DNA of 64,000 bases from Taenia hydatigena. Taxonomy: Eukaryota; Platyhelminthes; Cestoda; Cyclophyllidea; Taeniidae. Positions 33,204 through 44,640 of the stretch are shown here, piece after piece; positions within the stretch are counted from its first letter, which is position 1; each line of letters starts with the position of its first letter. Position numbers and translations under genes: made by a program. Under the pieces are notes generated by a model. The model did not search any database, was not told the DNA's origin, and saw only the letters and a program-made list of their open reading frames with translations. The stretch covers positions 1,844,387 through 1,908,386 of the forward strand of contig JADWOT020000008.1 of the NCBI GenBank assembly GCA_036345935.2, in the 5' to 3' direction.

Positions 33204-36200
33204 CTGCGGACCAAGTCACCGTGGACCATAACTTCTGACAATTTACAAGACCATTTAAAAGTGGCAACAAGTAGCAACACTTTTACTTTAAATAGGCACT
33301 ATACTGGCGTCAGTACCGACCCACCATGCTTGTGAGGACGAGTGACGCACCTCACTTCTTACTACTGCGTTTTCCTTAGGTGGTATGCACCAGTTGTTTT
33401 GTAACTTATGTAAGCTGCATCCTGGTCTGCGACCTCAAGTACCTTGAGAACTGTGCTACGTTTTCAGTTGGGCTATTTGCTTTGCTTCAACACATGAAGA
33501 ATTCAGGCCACTATTTTCTGCGGTGGCTAATGATGTTTTGCCTATCTTGTTTTGCAATACACATTGTGAAACGCAAAAATCACATTTGTTGGTGCATTAC
33601 AATAGTCATCAAATCCCGTGAGAAACTTGGTGTCATGCCATCAAGACAGAACAGTCAGAATCGATGCTCTACATTTGCAATACATGAAAGGTAACACACT
33701 AGGGGCGTGTCGAATTAGACCTCAGTGCTGCTGCACCAAAAAATAATAGTGCTTGTGAGTGAGTTAATCATGCGTAGCAGTGAGTATTCAGACCAAATCG
33801 TTTCTCAAAACAATGTTTCACTGAAAAATCATGCGAATAGATGCTTGAATAGACAGGGTACTGTGGGATGGGATGGTACCCGCAAGTCCGCCGTGGAACA
33901 TGTGGACGAGTAATGAATGACTGAGCTGATTGCACAAGAGCTGAGGCTGTGCTTGTGTAATGGATCGTTTCAAACCAAGAGAAAACGATCAATTTATGCG
34001 AACTCGGATCAGCCTAGCTTTGCTGAATTTGGCAAATACTTGATAAATAGATAAAATTTAAAAGTGTGTGGGGCAAAGTCGATATCTCTACTTGTAATTT
34101 GCAAAATAAAACCAAACGCTTTGCTGTGAATGTGTGGAAGTTTTCGCAATGCACCACAAAGAAATGGGAATAAAACATTCTGCTTTCTGGAGTGCATCCT
34201 TACCTTTTCTGCGTTACCATTTGCGTCATAATGTTGCCTGCCAAGCCTTATTGAAGGCGTTACGCAGCTCTTTTGAAGTAAATCGTCATTTAGCACTTTA
34301 TTTGGAAACTGCTTTGGCCCATAGATAATTTCTTCGAAAAGTTTTCAAATCCTTAAGCAGACATTGCAAAGTTCCGCGAAATAGGGCAGAACTAACTGAG
34401 AGCATGACATAAAGTGGCACGAGGGTAGAGAATTGTTAAACACAATTCTCTGGTGCAACATTCAGGCGCAAAGTAATACTCATGAATGTAAGACTCCATG
34501 GCGAAACTGAGCCGGTTTGATTTTACATCATTAAAGCTTTTTGAAGGCTGCAGACCCTCCAGCCTTGTTTCATCTTGCCGCATTTTAAGCAGCAGATAAA
34601 TTGCAAAGTAGTATCCGGATCCGTAGCGGTGGTAGCAGCCAATAGCTTAATAATGTAATTTGCATTCGCGGAGCAAACCAAAGGAGTGCAAAGTCAGCAA
34701 AAGCAACTTTAAAACACGAATTACCTACTGTGTTTTTTTTCGGTTTCGTTCTAATGCATTCAGTTTAAGAAAGCGAAGTGTTCATTTGCATTTGTCAGAA
34801 GCAACCGCCTCGATTACATGTGCGCAGTAAGGCAATCAACGTAGCCAATAAAATTTGTCCATCTTTTGCAATTACTAATAACTTCCTTTTTAATGCCATT
34901 TTGGTGAACATGAAAATAATAATATCAAAAATGTATGCTTTAAGGTGTAAAAGAGCAGATTTTTACTATGGTGTAATTTTATTGAGATGAAGGATGTCTG
35001 TTGTGACTGGTCGCGATAAAATACGCAGCATCCTTACATTTCTAACCTGGCTGAATTATGTCAAAAGAGGATGGGTTTGCCATAAAGAATTATCGCCCCA
35101 TAAGCAGTGTTGATTATAGGATGAGGGCATTAAAATACAATTGACCTCAGTACTTGGTAGGGCGCCACGTATGCTATGACAATTTTATTATTCTCTTGCA
35201 TACTGTGGATCAATAGAGGGTTGGAACAATGCCCATCATTGTCGCACTTCTGCTGCTGTCCTGCAAGTTTCGATTCCCATGTCAAGCATTAGTTCGAATT
35301 CGTTCCAACGCCTTCGTGTCACACCTCGATTTCTGTCTAATAGTGGAGTCTGCACAAATGTTTGATACGACCGGGTGTCAGCTGATGTGACAGGTGACTG
35401 CTTAGTTTGGCTTTTGCACAATTGGAAATGATCGCTCACAAGGATCCATTTGTACTGAAACGTTAATCTCCATGCCGTGACGCCACCCAAGCAGTGCGTT
35501 TAATCTATGCTACTGCTTGCAGTTTGCCGATCCCAACTTCGTAAGTTTTATCTGGAAAGAGCTTGCGAGCATCTCGTGCAAATACTGTCGTGTCAGAGGC
35601 TGCGATAGCGCAGTCATCATGCGTATATATGGGATGCTTCCCTTAAATGCCATCATCGGTTCCGATAATTGGTCTACTGCATAGAAACTGATGCTTAATC
35701 AGAACTTTCGTGTTGTGAGATTGGCTTTTTTGCAGATGGTAAACAACATGTATTTAAGAAAGTGAGAACCAATGCTACAACTAGCTTTGCAAAGCGGCGT
35801 GCTGGTGGAGTGACCACAAAAAAAGAAAATAAAGGAAAATATCGATATGATTAATATCTCATGACTAAATAGAGAATTTTGTTTTTGGCCGGAAGTAAAT
35901 TCTGCTAAAGTAATTCTAGGAGGTTTTACAATAGTGGAATACACTGTGACACACTGGTTTTCGAGTCGGTATCAAAGTAAAATAGGCTCTCATAAAAGAG
36001 AGTGGTGGTGACGGTTACATCAGAAAGTTAGCCACTTAGGTTTCAAATGGCATTGTGTGCTAATTGTGTGCCTGTTATAAAAACTGAAGCGCACTTTTAC
36101 CTCTGTGCATCACATAAGCTGAACATTAGTCGCGGCCATGAGTCCACCTTCGGGACAGCAGACACCCAATCATGAAGTCATGAATTTGTTAATAATTATA

Positions 36201-36329
36201 GTCGGTAGTCATATATGCCCCAGCCGTACCCAAAAAATAGACTATGCTCTCTCCATCCAATTAACATGCAATGCTATGTCAGAAAATTTTGGCTGCAGCG
36301 TCGTGTAAACAAGCGCCTGTGTCACTGCT
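33204..36329. other. About 3.1 kb without a confident gene
   Basis: A minus-strand stretch ending at about 34236 with a good GTAAGG donor (peptide SIRLGRQHYDANGNAEK) is exon-like but isolated. Other frames have no support. Confidence 0.3.
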
Positions 36330-37190
36330 AATGATAAATTCATATTTCGAAAATGAACAAAGGAAGGGTGCAAGCAATTGCTTAAAATAAGGAGCCTTAA
36401 AATAAACAGGATCATAAGGATGAGTGCCTAGCTGTTTTCCCGCAATGGCTTCGATGTTACAACATTTCTATTGAAGCCATTTAATTGTTTTAAGCTCTGT
36501 TGATAATGTGAAGACAAGGCGCATAACATTGCTCTCTGTTTGGCTGAAGAAAATTTTTACATTTGCGCCATCTGTACCCTCACCAAACTACACATTATTG
36601 CAATTCTGATCTGTTATCTGTGGCAGCGTTATACAGCCACTGATGGTGTGAAACACAAATGGGTAACTTAATCCAAGTTGTCAGCCACATGGAATTTCCA
36701 AAAATAAAATGGTACTCCTGGTCATAGACATGTGGTTTGGAGCAGCTGAATAAAGTTTCTCTTTAAGTTGGCCAAATACGCATTGCATTTTGACATGCAC
36801 AGTGCCATCGGTAGTACTGGAAGGCAGTCAAATCTGAACATTCACATCAGCATTTATTAATCTCTTGCCAATGCTCATAATTAGTCGGTTCACGTCCATC
36901 AGAGTAGCATTTTGGTTACATACGCTTACTTCAGTGCAAAAATAAATTCGTAGTTTTAAAATAAACTAAAAAAGGCGTGCAAGAATCCGCTTAAACTCCG
37001 AAGACTTAAAATGGACTAAAATCATGAGGATGGATGCCTAGGTGTTTTTCTACAGTGGCTTTAAAGCTACAACATTTCTATTTAATGCGATTTGACATCG
37101 TTTTGGCTTCTGTTGATAATGTGGATGTAGAGAGGCAAACATGGCTTCGGATAGGTAGAAAATTCGTATGTTTGCACCATTTGTCATTGG
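36330..37190 (+). repeat. Diverged direct duplication (about 250 bp, two copies)
   Basis: Copy 1 at about 36330-36570 and copy 2 at about 36940-37190 share landmarks in the same order: AAATAAATTC, GTGCAAG, a GGATGNNTGCCTAG box, CTACAACATTTCTAT, CTGTTGATAATGTG and a TTTGCACCAT end. About 370 bp separate them. No coding content is recognised. A tRNA-like sequence abuts copy 2. Confidence 0.7.
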
Positions 37191-37254
37191 GAATCAGCCG
37201 GTAAGACACGAGACTATAGTCTCGAAGTTGTGGATCCGAGTCCCATGCTGGGTG
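37185..37254 (+). pseudogene. tRNA-Lys-like decayed sequence with palindromic anticodon stem
   Basis: The order TCAGCCGGTA (D-arm), a GAGAC...CTC anticodon arm, GTTGTGG, a TCCGAGT T-loop and a GCTGGGTG end resembles tRNA-Lys. The D-arm is two bases short, the anticodon loop is altered (16-bp perfect palindrome 37209-37224) and the acceptor strands do not pair. It may be a tRNA pseudogene or the head of a tRNA-derived short interspersed repeat. Confidence 0.4.
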
Positions 37255-37794
37255 GTTTAAAATCATTCAAAATGCCTTAAATGCAAAGGTGTAATAGGAT
37301 GGTGGGTGTGGCTCGGATTGCGGTTGTTCTCACTGCCTTATTACACCTCTGCTATTGCCACACAGTGGAGCCTTCATGAGCTATGTAGTTCTTCGTTTCG
37401 CCCCGTACCTGTCTCCAAATAGGCGGGTGATCATGGTAGTCAAGGCACAATGCCGTCGATTAAGGCTCTTAGGTAGCTGGCTTTTGAATAATTTATTTTA
37501 TTTGGTAAAGTAGGACATGTGAGCAGGTGAAAGGCGAAGAGAAATTCGGGTAATGTGGCGTAGAATGGAAAACAGGCACCAAAAACACAATGGAAGATCA
37601 AATTAAATTGCCAAATATCGGTGCGGTCAAGCAGTGAAATCAAGTTCCACGAGCCCAAATCCTGATTCTTGCATAGGCAAGGCTTCCTCTCTTGACACAA
37701 TTCACATCCACCCCGCAAATTTACAATTTATTCGCATTGCGTGGGTGCGTACTTGCATTCATATGATTGTTGACATCAAAGAGAGAAAAGTTTT

Positions 37795-38095
37795 GGCCCA
37801 TATAGTAGCTTAGAAACAGAGAGTTTGAGTAATAGACTAAATTTGCTGCTTTGATCCATGTTCAATGTTTCATGCTAAGATTCCAAAATGCAGCTTCTTA
37901 AGGAAGTCAACTCTACCAACGTTGCAATAAAAAGAGCTTGCAACTCTTGTCGCTGATTAAGAAAAGGAGGAGGGAAAGCGTCGAAAAAATTGTAATGGCG
38001 TTTGTAGAGAAGGCATAATGTAGCATTAATTGGCAGGTAAACTGATAAATAGCTGCATTGGCATTCGAGACATGAGCTCAATTCGGCATTCATGC
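37795..38095 (+). repeat. Copy of a dispersed repeat
   Basis: Shares CTGCTTTGATCCATGTTCAA and the following bases with 39790-39840. It also shares the segment around AAGTCAACTCTACCAACGTT with 38340-38400 and 55035-55095. The copy at 55 kb resembles this one more than the copy at 38.3 kb, so the copies have a mosaic history. Confidence 0.65.
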
Positions 38096-38109
38096 CGATA
38101 TAACTTTGC

Positions 38110-41100
38110 GATTTTACTCTGACTTTTAGTGTCAGAAAATGTCAAACCAAGCCAGATATAACGTTGTTGGCACATTTTTATATGTGTGCATTTATTCCCT
38201 TGTACTAAGTGATAATTCTTACGCAGAAACCAAGAGGATTTGGCCTATACAGCAGCTGTAGGGGAGAGAAGTGGAAGGAGAGACTGGAATCACTGCACTG
38301 ATTTCCTGTCCCGCGTGTCAAGCTGACAATTTTGGGACTTGGCTACTTAAGACAGCCAATCTTACCAATGTTGCGGTACAGAGGACTTGCAAACCGTATT
38401 GGCATTTGTAAAAAGGTGTACTGAAATGTTCGAGGTATTCGAGATTGTGTGATGGGTGGTGGGTGAAAGGAAGAAGGGAAGCGGCATAGATCAGCCACAT
38501 CAGCACCATGTACCGTTTAGTGGCTGGTGATGCTACCGACAGTGATGGCGTAGGTGTGGATGCTAACATCAATTCTTCAGATCTAGGCCAATTCATTGCT
38601 CTCGATGCGAAACTGCACTCCTTTAAAGACCTCTCATGGTAGTAGAACACTCGACTCTCTTACCAACAACCAAAGTGCACCAAGTGTGCCACTTTTGCAC
38701 GAACGCATAGCAACCTATTTGCTGTTTCAAGTAGCAGAGCTATAATGCACGCAAGTGGATTCATCTACACCTTTCCAAATGGACTCTTATGTCTGCAGAC
38801 TTTGCATGTAAATACTTGCTGTGTGAGGCTATTTTAGCAGCTAGGTGTCGGCTCATCACAAAATTGCCACATTTACAGGGCTGAATTCCGCAACAAAGAG
38901 CAAACAGCATGCGAGAGGCCCAAAGGTGAAGAACGAGACACCTATGTAAGATTTTTATGAGGGCGGCAATGTGATCGGCGACTACGCTCCAACGCTGTGT
39001 GCACAGTGCAGGGGGTGGGGCAATCATCATTTACTATTCGCCAGAGAGTCGGTCAGTACTACAAGAGAATCGCTCTTCCTACTTGCATATCAACTCAAAG
39101 GATAGTCGGCTTCCAATGCTGACAATGACCAGCGTTGAATTGAGGGCACTTTACAAGCTCCACGCAGTCTTCCAGCTCTACGCACGCATTGCCCAGGATG
39201 GGAGCGAAAACCAATATGGTGACAGTTTATACTGGATTCTTTATCACTTTGGCAAGCAGGAATGGAGCAGCATCAAACAAATGTGCTAAATTTATGCTCT
39301 GCACATGTTCAAACATTCAGAACACCTAAAAATAAACCCAAATATTCATAAGCCAACTTATTTCTAACTTACTGCATGCCATTCACCACTTAATAATCGC
39401 TCATCATGATTTTGCGGATAGGTAGTTATTTTGCTGCTTCACCGTTATTCAGATTTTTATAGCTTGGGTCACACGCGTGCCCTAACATGAGAAAAATTAG
39501 CTTTTCATCTGCCGTTGCAATAAAATTTAGTTCCTATCAGCCGCGAGGCGAACCGCAATGTCATTAGTCTCCATTTACTGTCTGCCTACTTAAAATTCCT
39601 ACCTTTATTACAAAGCTCCGTGCTTGTCCACTGTGAAGTCCACCTATCCTCCGACACACATACACACACACGCTTAAACAAGTTCCTTTGAATAATTTGC
39701 AGGGACTGGTCCAAAATCTCATCCGCATTCATCCATTTTGTGTCAATCAAAGTGAGGAGGGGAAACAGAGAGGTAGAATAATAGACTAAGTTTGCTGCTT
39801 TGATCCATGTTCAATTTTTCATGCTAAGATTCTAAAATGCGGCTTCTAGCCATTCATCCGTCGTTAAGACATTTACTCTACCCATTTTTAGCAATAACGA
39901 GTGAGAATGCAAACCAAAGAAGCCGCACTTTGGAAGTGGCGATGAAACAAACAGCATAAGAGCGCATGCTGGCTACGAGAAAAATAGTTGTGGGATGGAA
40001 ATAGGTGCTAAAACGTGCGATAGTCAGCATGAAGGAAAGATATAGGAGGCAAGATGAGATTTTCCGTTAGGATGATCTAGTGCAAGGCGCCGCTGGAAAA
40101 AAATGGCGACTTATGCATTTGTATACTTTGTGCGCCTCAGCAAAAAGGAACCAAAAAATGGCATATTTGCGCCTAAATTTTCGTGAGAAAGACTGGCCTA
40201 CAGGCTACGGGTGTCAATTATGGACAGCACACCCATAGGAGACTCGCGTCAAGCTTTTAAATTGACTAGTGTTAATTTGGATATGATTAGTCCAGCTTTC
40301 CTTAAATTGATGATAAAAGGCAATTGGAAATTAAGACAAAACTCTGTTTTGAACGCATCATTAATGCTGCGCATCGTATCACACCAGCCAAAATAGACAG
40401 ACTTCACCTCAATAAAATCGTTTCGAACCGAAACTGTCCTTCCATATTTTAGGCATATATTTTCAGCCATCACTTTCATTGCAATTTTTTGTTATCCATA
40501 ATGAAATGTAATTGAATGGGGAACCGGTGGTAGTTACAAACGAGGAATGGGTTTCACTAGCCATGTTAGCCGCGTTATTGCGCAAATTTAGCGCACCTTC
40601 GAAATCCGGTCACATGCACTCGATGTGTTTACTTCTCATCAATGCAATTGTAGCTTTTGCCTTCTCAGGCTAAACCCATTCGAAGGTGAGCCGAAGCGCA
40701 CAATAGGTGATTTGCATCTTAAAGATGCTCTTGTACAATTTGCACTTTTTTGGTTTGCTTCGTGAATACAATTCGTTATCCACCGTTATTGACTACCACT
40801 ACTACCAGCATAGGAGCTGCTTAATATGCATAAGTAGCAGCAATACGTTGAATGGAATAGTACAATAAGTCCTCAGCCCTCAAAATACCTTTGTTATGCA
40901 AAACCAATTCAATTCAATTTCATCAGGAGATACCTACATTCTTGGGCATTATTTGCACCTAAATGTTACTTTCAAGTGTTGTGTTTAGCCTTCCTCTCCC
41001 ACGTGCCAAACCCTATCATATTATGAGCAAGTTCTACCCTACTATATCGAGCTTTGCTATGTCTGTGTATAAAGGTTTAAAATATGCCTGAAGAACTGAT

Positions 41101-41245
41101 CGATAGCATAAAGTAATTTTCTGCAATAAATGCAAAACGACGACCCTATCTAAAAAAGCTTTAGGTAGGACTTGGCAAGCAATGTGACAATGCTGAATAG
41201 AAATGGAGAAAAGGTGGAGGTAGATACCAGAAAGCAAAATGACTT
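38110..41245 (+). repeat. Large diverged duplication, copy A
   Basis: About 3.1 kb collinear with 54780-57510 (copy B), with many substitutions and indels. Clear anchors are CGCCAGAGAG (39041 and 55382), CAAATGTGCTAAATT (39279 and 55634), AAAATAAACCCAAATAT (39329 and 55684), GAATGGCACA-type and GGCTA-type blocks near 40180/56410, and the CAGGCTAAACCCATTCGAA/TTGAATGCACTCGAA block at 40665/56960. No open frame is conserved between the copies, so I see no coding function. It may be an old segmental duplication or copies of a long interspersed element. Confidence 0.65.
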
Positions 41246-42374
41246 ACTCCCACTTCTTCGATGTTGGTTGCGACAACTTCCACACGCTCACATATCTGCA
41301 TTTATTTTGTAAATTCCGTATAAATTCAGGCAATACTTTATGTGCTTTGATGAATTTGATCTACTTCTTAGCTACTTGCCAAATTTATTAAAGTTTAGTC
41401 AGCCCAAAATTACACAAAGCGATCAATCTCTCCTTAGCTGAAAATGACCAAACACACAAGCATAGTCTCAACTTTTGAACGGTCAGCTCATTTTCTCATA
41501 ACTCGTCCAAATTCGTAGCAAATTCGCAAGTACAATCCCATCTTGCACTAACCTGCCAATTTAAGCAGCTGAAATCATTATTTCTGATGGCACAAATTTT
41601 CTGGAGAACCGTAAACTTCTACATTGGGCAATCATTTCACTCACAAGCACTATTATTGCTTAATTCAACAGGATCAAATGTTAGCTTTGAAACGCGCAAA
41701 AGTGATATGCACTAAGGCTGACTTCGACACGCCCTAGGGCGTTTCCTTTCATCCATTGTAAATGTGGGGCATTGATTCTGGATAGCAGCCTTATGTGGAT
41801 CAATGCGTCTCCATGGGGTGACACCGAAGTTTACATAGGATTAAATGACTCTATTATGATGCGCCAGCAAACATAATTTCCGCGTTTCACGAGGCGCATT
41901 GTAAACCAAGGGGACAAGTAAAGCATAATTAAACAGCATAGTTATAGGCTTTGAGTTTCGCAACGCGCATTGCGAACCAAGAATATAGATAAAACAACAT
42001 TAAATAACATGGAAGGAGAGCAATTTGGAGTTTATAAGTATTTAGGCGAAACAAATGGTTTAAATGGAAAGTGTATCACAGTACCCTAGGTTCTTGAGGT
42101 CGCATATCAAGACGGAGCTTAAGTAAGCTGCAAAAGCAAATAATTCTTTCTAGTATTTGCGAAATGCAATAAAGGCTGCTGCTATTTCCATTTTTAAATT
42201 AATATCTTTCCTTTTACGAAAAATGCAATGCTTTACCTTATTCATATTTACGCGTAAAGTTTGATATAAATAAGGTCATATGCCCACGTGCTTGGGTGCG
42301 AAGCGGAAAGCAACAAACAGTAGGATATTTGTGAACCAAAAGTAAGTCAGGAATTCGTCTCATCTTAAGACTGC
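41246..42374. other. No recognisable gene
   Basis: AT-rich sequence between repeat copy A and the promoter of mucin-like gene 2. No open frame of note. Confidence 0.4.
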
Positions 42375-42410
42375 AAAAATGACGCCTACGCATTAACTTA
42401 GACTATAAAT
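42375..42410 (+). promoter_or_regulatory. Core promoter of mucin-like gene 2
   Basis: AAAAATG (42375), CATTAA (42391) and TATAAAT (42404-42410), followed by the ATG at 42454. The CATTAA-TATA distance (13 bp) and the TATA-ATG distance (50 bp) match mucin-like gene 1 (13 and 48 bp). The AAAAATG box is 9 bp closer here. Confidence 0.6.
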
Positions 42411-42453
42411 GTAGGCAGAGGCCTAAAAGGACTGTATAGAGCACAGGACCATT

Positions 42454-43335
42454 ATGCAGACTTTCAAAGCCTTTTACGTGTTGACATTCACCCTTGGTAT
42501 GTTTGTCTGTAGAGGCGCCTCTTACAGAAAAATGTTGCTAGAAGTAAAGGTTTTAGGAGCGATGGTGGATGGAACGCTGCCTTTACAAGATTTGCCGACA
42601 CCTAATGCAGTGGTTGGACACCAAACTACTGTTGGTACCACAGCATCAAAGCAGGCCCTAAGAACGCCCAATAAAACGGAACCCATGTCATCCTCTACCA
42701 ATACAACGGTGTTAACACTGGTCCAACTGACATCAAGTTCATCGAAGCCAACTTCGCTGACTACCAATGTCACAAATGCTCCAGCAACAACCAAAAAATC
42801 CCAAGCATCAGCATTGTCTGATGATCTGCCAACATCAGCACAGGTATCGGCGACAACCAACGCCATGGAACCACCTGTGACGTCTGCCAACACCACAGTA
42901 TTAAAGCAAACTTTATTAATTCAAGATGCAACGGAACCGACCTCAGGGTCCACCAATGGCACAGCTTTATCATAGATTTCTCTGGAGCTCAATACAACGC
43001 AACCATTGAAATCGTCAAGCGATGATGCAATTAAAGCACAGACTCTAGTAACACTCCTTGCAACCCAACCACAGATGGCAGCTGCCGACCTTCCAGCAAC
43101 ATCACAGGCGTTAGAAATGATTACTGCAACGCATCCACCGGAACTGCCAACCAACGATGCAGTCCAAACGCAGGCTGCAGTAACATTCCATGCAACCCAA
43201 CCGTAAACCACATCCGCCAAACTTCCAGAATCAATGCAGACGCCGGTGATAACCAACGCACCTCCTACCAATGCCAAACCTTCACCACAGACTCCGGTGA
43301 TACTAGCATCTGTAGATCCCCTACAACATCCCTAG
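42454..43335 (+). pseudogene. Mucin-like gene 2, same frame interrupted by two stops
   Basis: An ATG-started frame with a signal peptide (hydrophobic run FYVLTFTLGMFVC, likely cleavage after Gly in CRG-AS) is followed by a Thr/Ser/Pro/Ala-rich, N-glycosylation-sequon-rich chain (NKT, NTT, NVT, NTT, NGT). It reads 173 codons to TAG at 42973-42975. The same frame continues with the same composition through a second stop (TAA, 43204-43206) to a third (TAG, 43333-43335), with no frameshift. A loose repeat of about 40 codons is visible, most clearly between the blocks starting DDAIKAQTLVTLL and NDAVQTQAAVTFH. Signal peptide type, single-exon structure and promoter match gene 1, but the repeat sequence does not. 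It is either a young pseudogene, a shortened 173-residue secreted mucin, or a readthrough gene. Confidence 0.7.
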
Positions 43336-43442
43336 AATATTCTTTTCTCTCCAATTTTATTGCTACATCTATCTCTATCGCTCCTTTCCTATTAAGATAG
43401 CAGTCCGCTATTACTGTACACCTTAAATACCTCGGGCCTGTC

Positions 43443-43448
43443 AATAAA
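43443..43448 (+). terminator. AATAAA poly(A) signal of mucin-like gene 2
   Basis: AATAAA lies 108 bp after the last in-frame stop and 467 bp after the first. Retention of a signal behind the third stop suggests the ancestral open frame reached 43335. Confidence 0.55.
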
Positions 43449-44389
43449 GTTGCAAAAATTTATTCCAGCACATTCGCTTTAAATCTTGGTGTTACTGTCT
43501 CACCAATTCGTAAAAGTCACTCTACACTCGTCTTCTCACTGCATTTTTTCGGACTGACGCTGATGCAGGCTTTAACATTTATTTTTGCGCGTCGATTGCC
43601 GAATGAACACCTTGGCATTCTGTATCAGCAGATGATGCGAGTGCGTTTTTGTGCATATCCTTAACGATACAATTGTCATAGTGGAGTTTTGCCAGTCGAT
43701 TCCAATAAATTAACGACCATCTCTGTGACCTTAATGCATCAAAGAGGCCATTAGCATTGGTTGAATCCCAGTTTCCTCAACGCAACAATCAGGGCGCACA
43801 AATTGAGGAAAGTATATTGGAATAGTCTGTAACTTAAGGAGCAACAGCATCCGCTAATCCTGTGTTACCTGCGTAGGCTACGTAGTGGAAAACACAATCA
43901 ATGTCGATTTTGGCACATTATCTGCAAATATTGCCAAGCGCAATTCGATGGTGGTTATGTTAGCATTTAGTCGCGCCGCGTTGCTTGCGTTAAATGTAAA
44001 AAAGGTAATGGAAGAATCCTTTATTACATTTCCAAGCACCGAAGTGACCTGCAAGCTATAAAATTCAATCAATAGTGACTTACAAAATGAACGCGTGTCA
44101 AAATTCGTAAGAAACTCGCATTAGACTAAAAGCTGAACGATGTTCACTTGGTTACGAACAGCGTGGTCTCTATTGAATAGATAAAACACGGCAGTTGGAT
44201 ATACATAGGCAAATCCTATTTTGTGCACATTATTAATGCCACCCATTATATCATACTCAATCACAGTAGGCAATCTCCACATCACTGACGTCGAATCACG
44301 TCATGACGGTATTTAATGTTCAAAGCACCCATTTTGAATTGGTGTCATTACAATATTGCTGTTATTTCATTTGAATGTATTTAAAGTTA
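43449..44389. other. No recognisable gene
   Basis: Chance frames only. Confidence 0.4.
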
Positions 44390-44640
44390 GAATTGTTGGC
44401 AGTTAAAAACGACGAATGAGTTGCGTTGTCTGCTGCTTATCCTTATTGAAAACTTGGTCCGCTATTATCGACATATTTATTAATAACAAATTCGTTTGCA
44501 ACTCTTGCCTTTTCGGGCTAAACACTTTTGAATGTAATCCGAATTTAAACGGAGCAATAGCACACTTTAAAACACATTCGAACCGCTAGGAATAAATATT
44601 TGCCTTTGCAACTTATGTAAGCTCCGCCTTGCCCACGTTT
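44390..44640 (+). repeat. Partial third copy of part of the A/B duplication
   Basis: The order GGCAGTTAAAAACGACGAATG, TTATTGAAAACTTGGTCCG, AACTCTTGCCTTTTCGGGCT and AACACTTTTGAATGTAATCC follows 40530-40690 in copy A and 56815-56990 in copy B. It covers only about 250 bp of the 3-kb unit. Confidence 0.55.

Noticed and set aside
34236..34296. Exon-like minus-strand stretch SIRLGRQHYDANGNAEK with a GTAAGG donor
   Set aside because: Isolated; its phase does not fit the downstream exon at 33203, and no acceptor is convincing.
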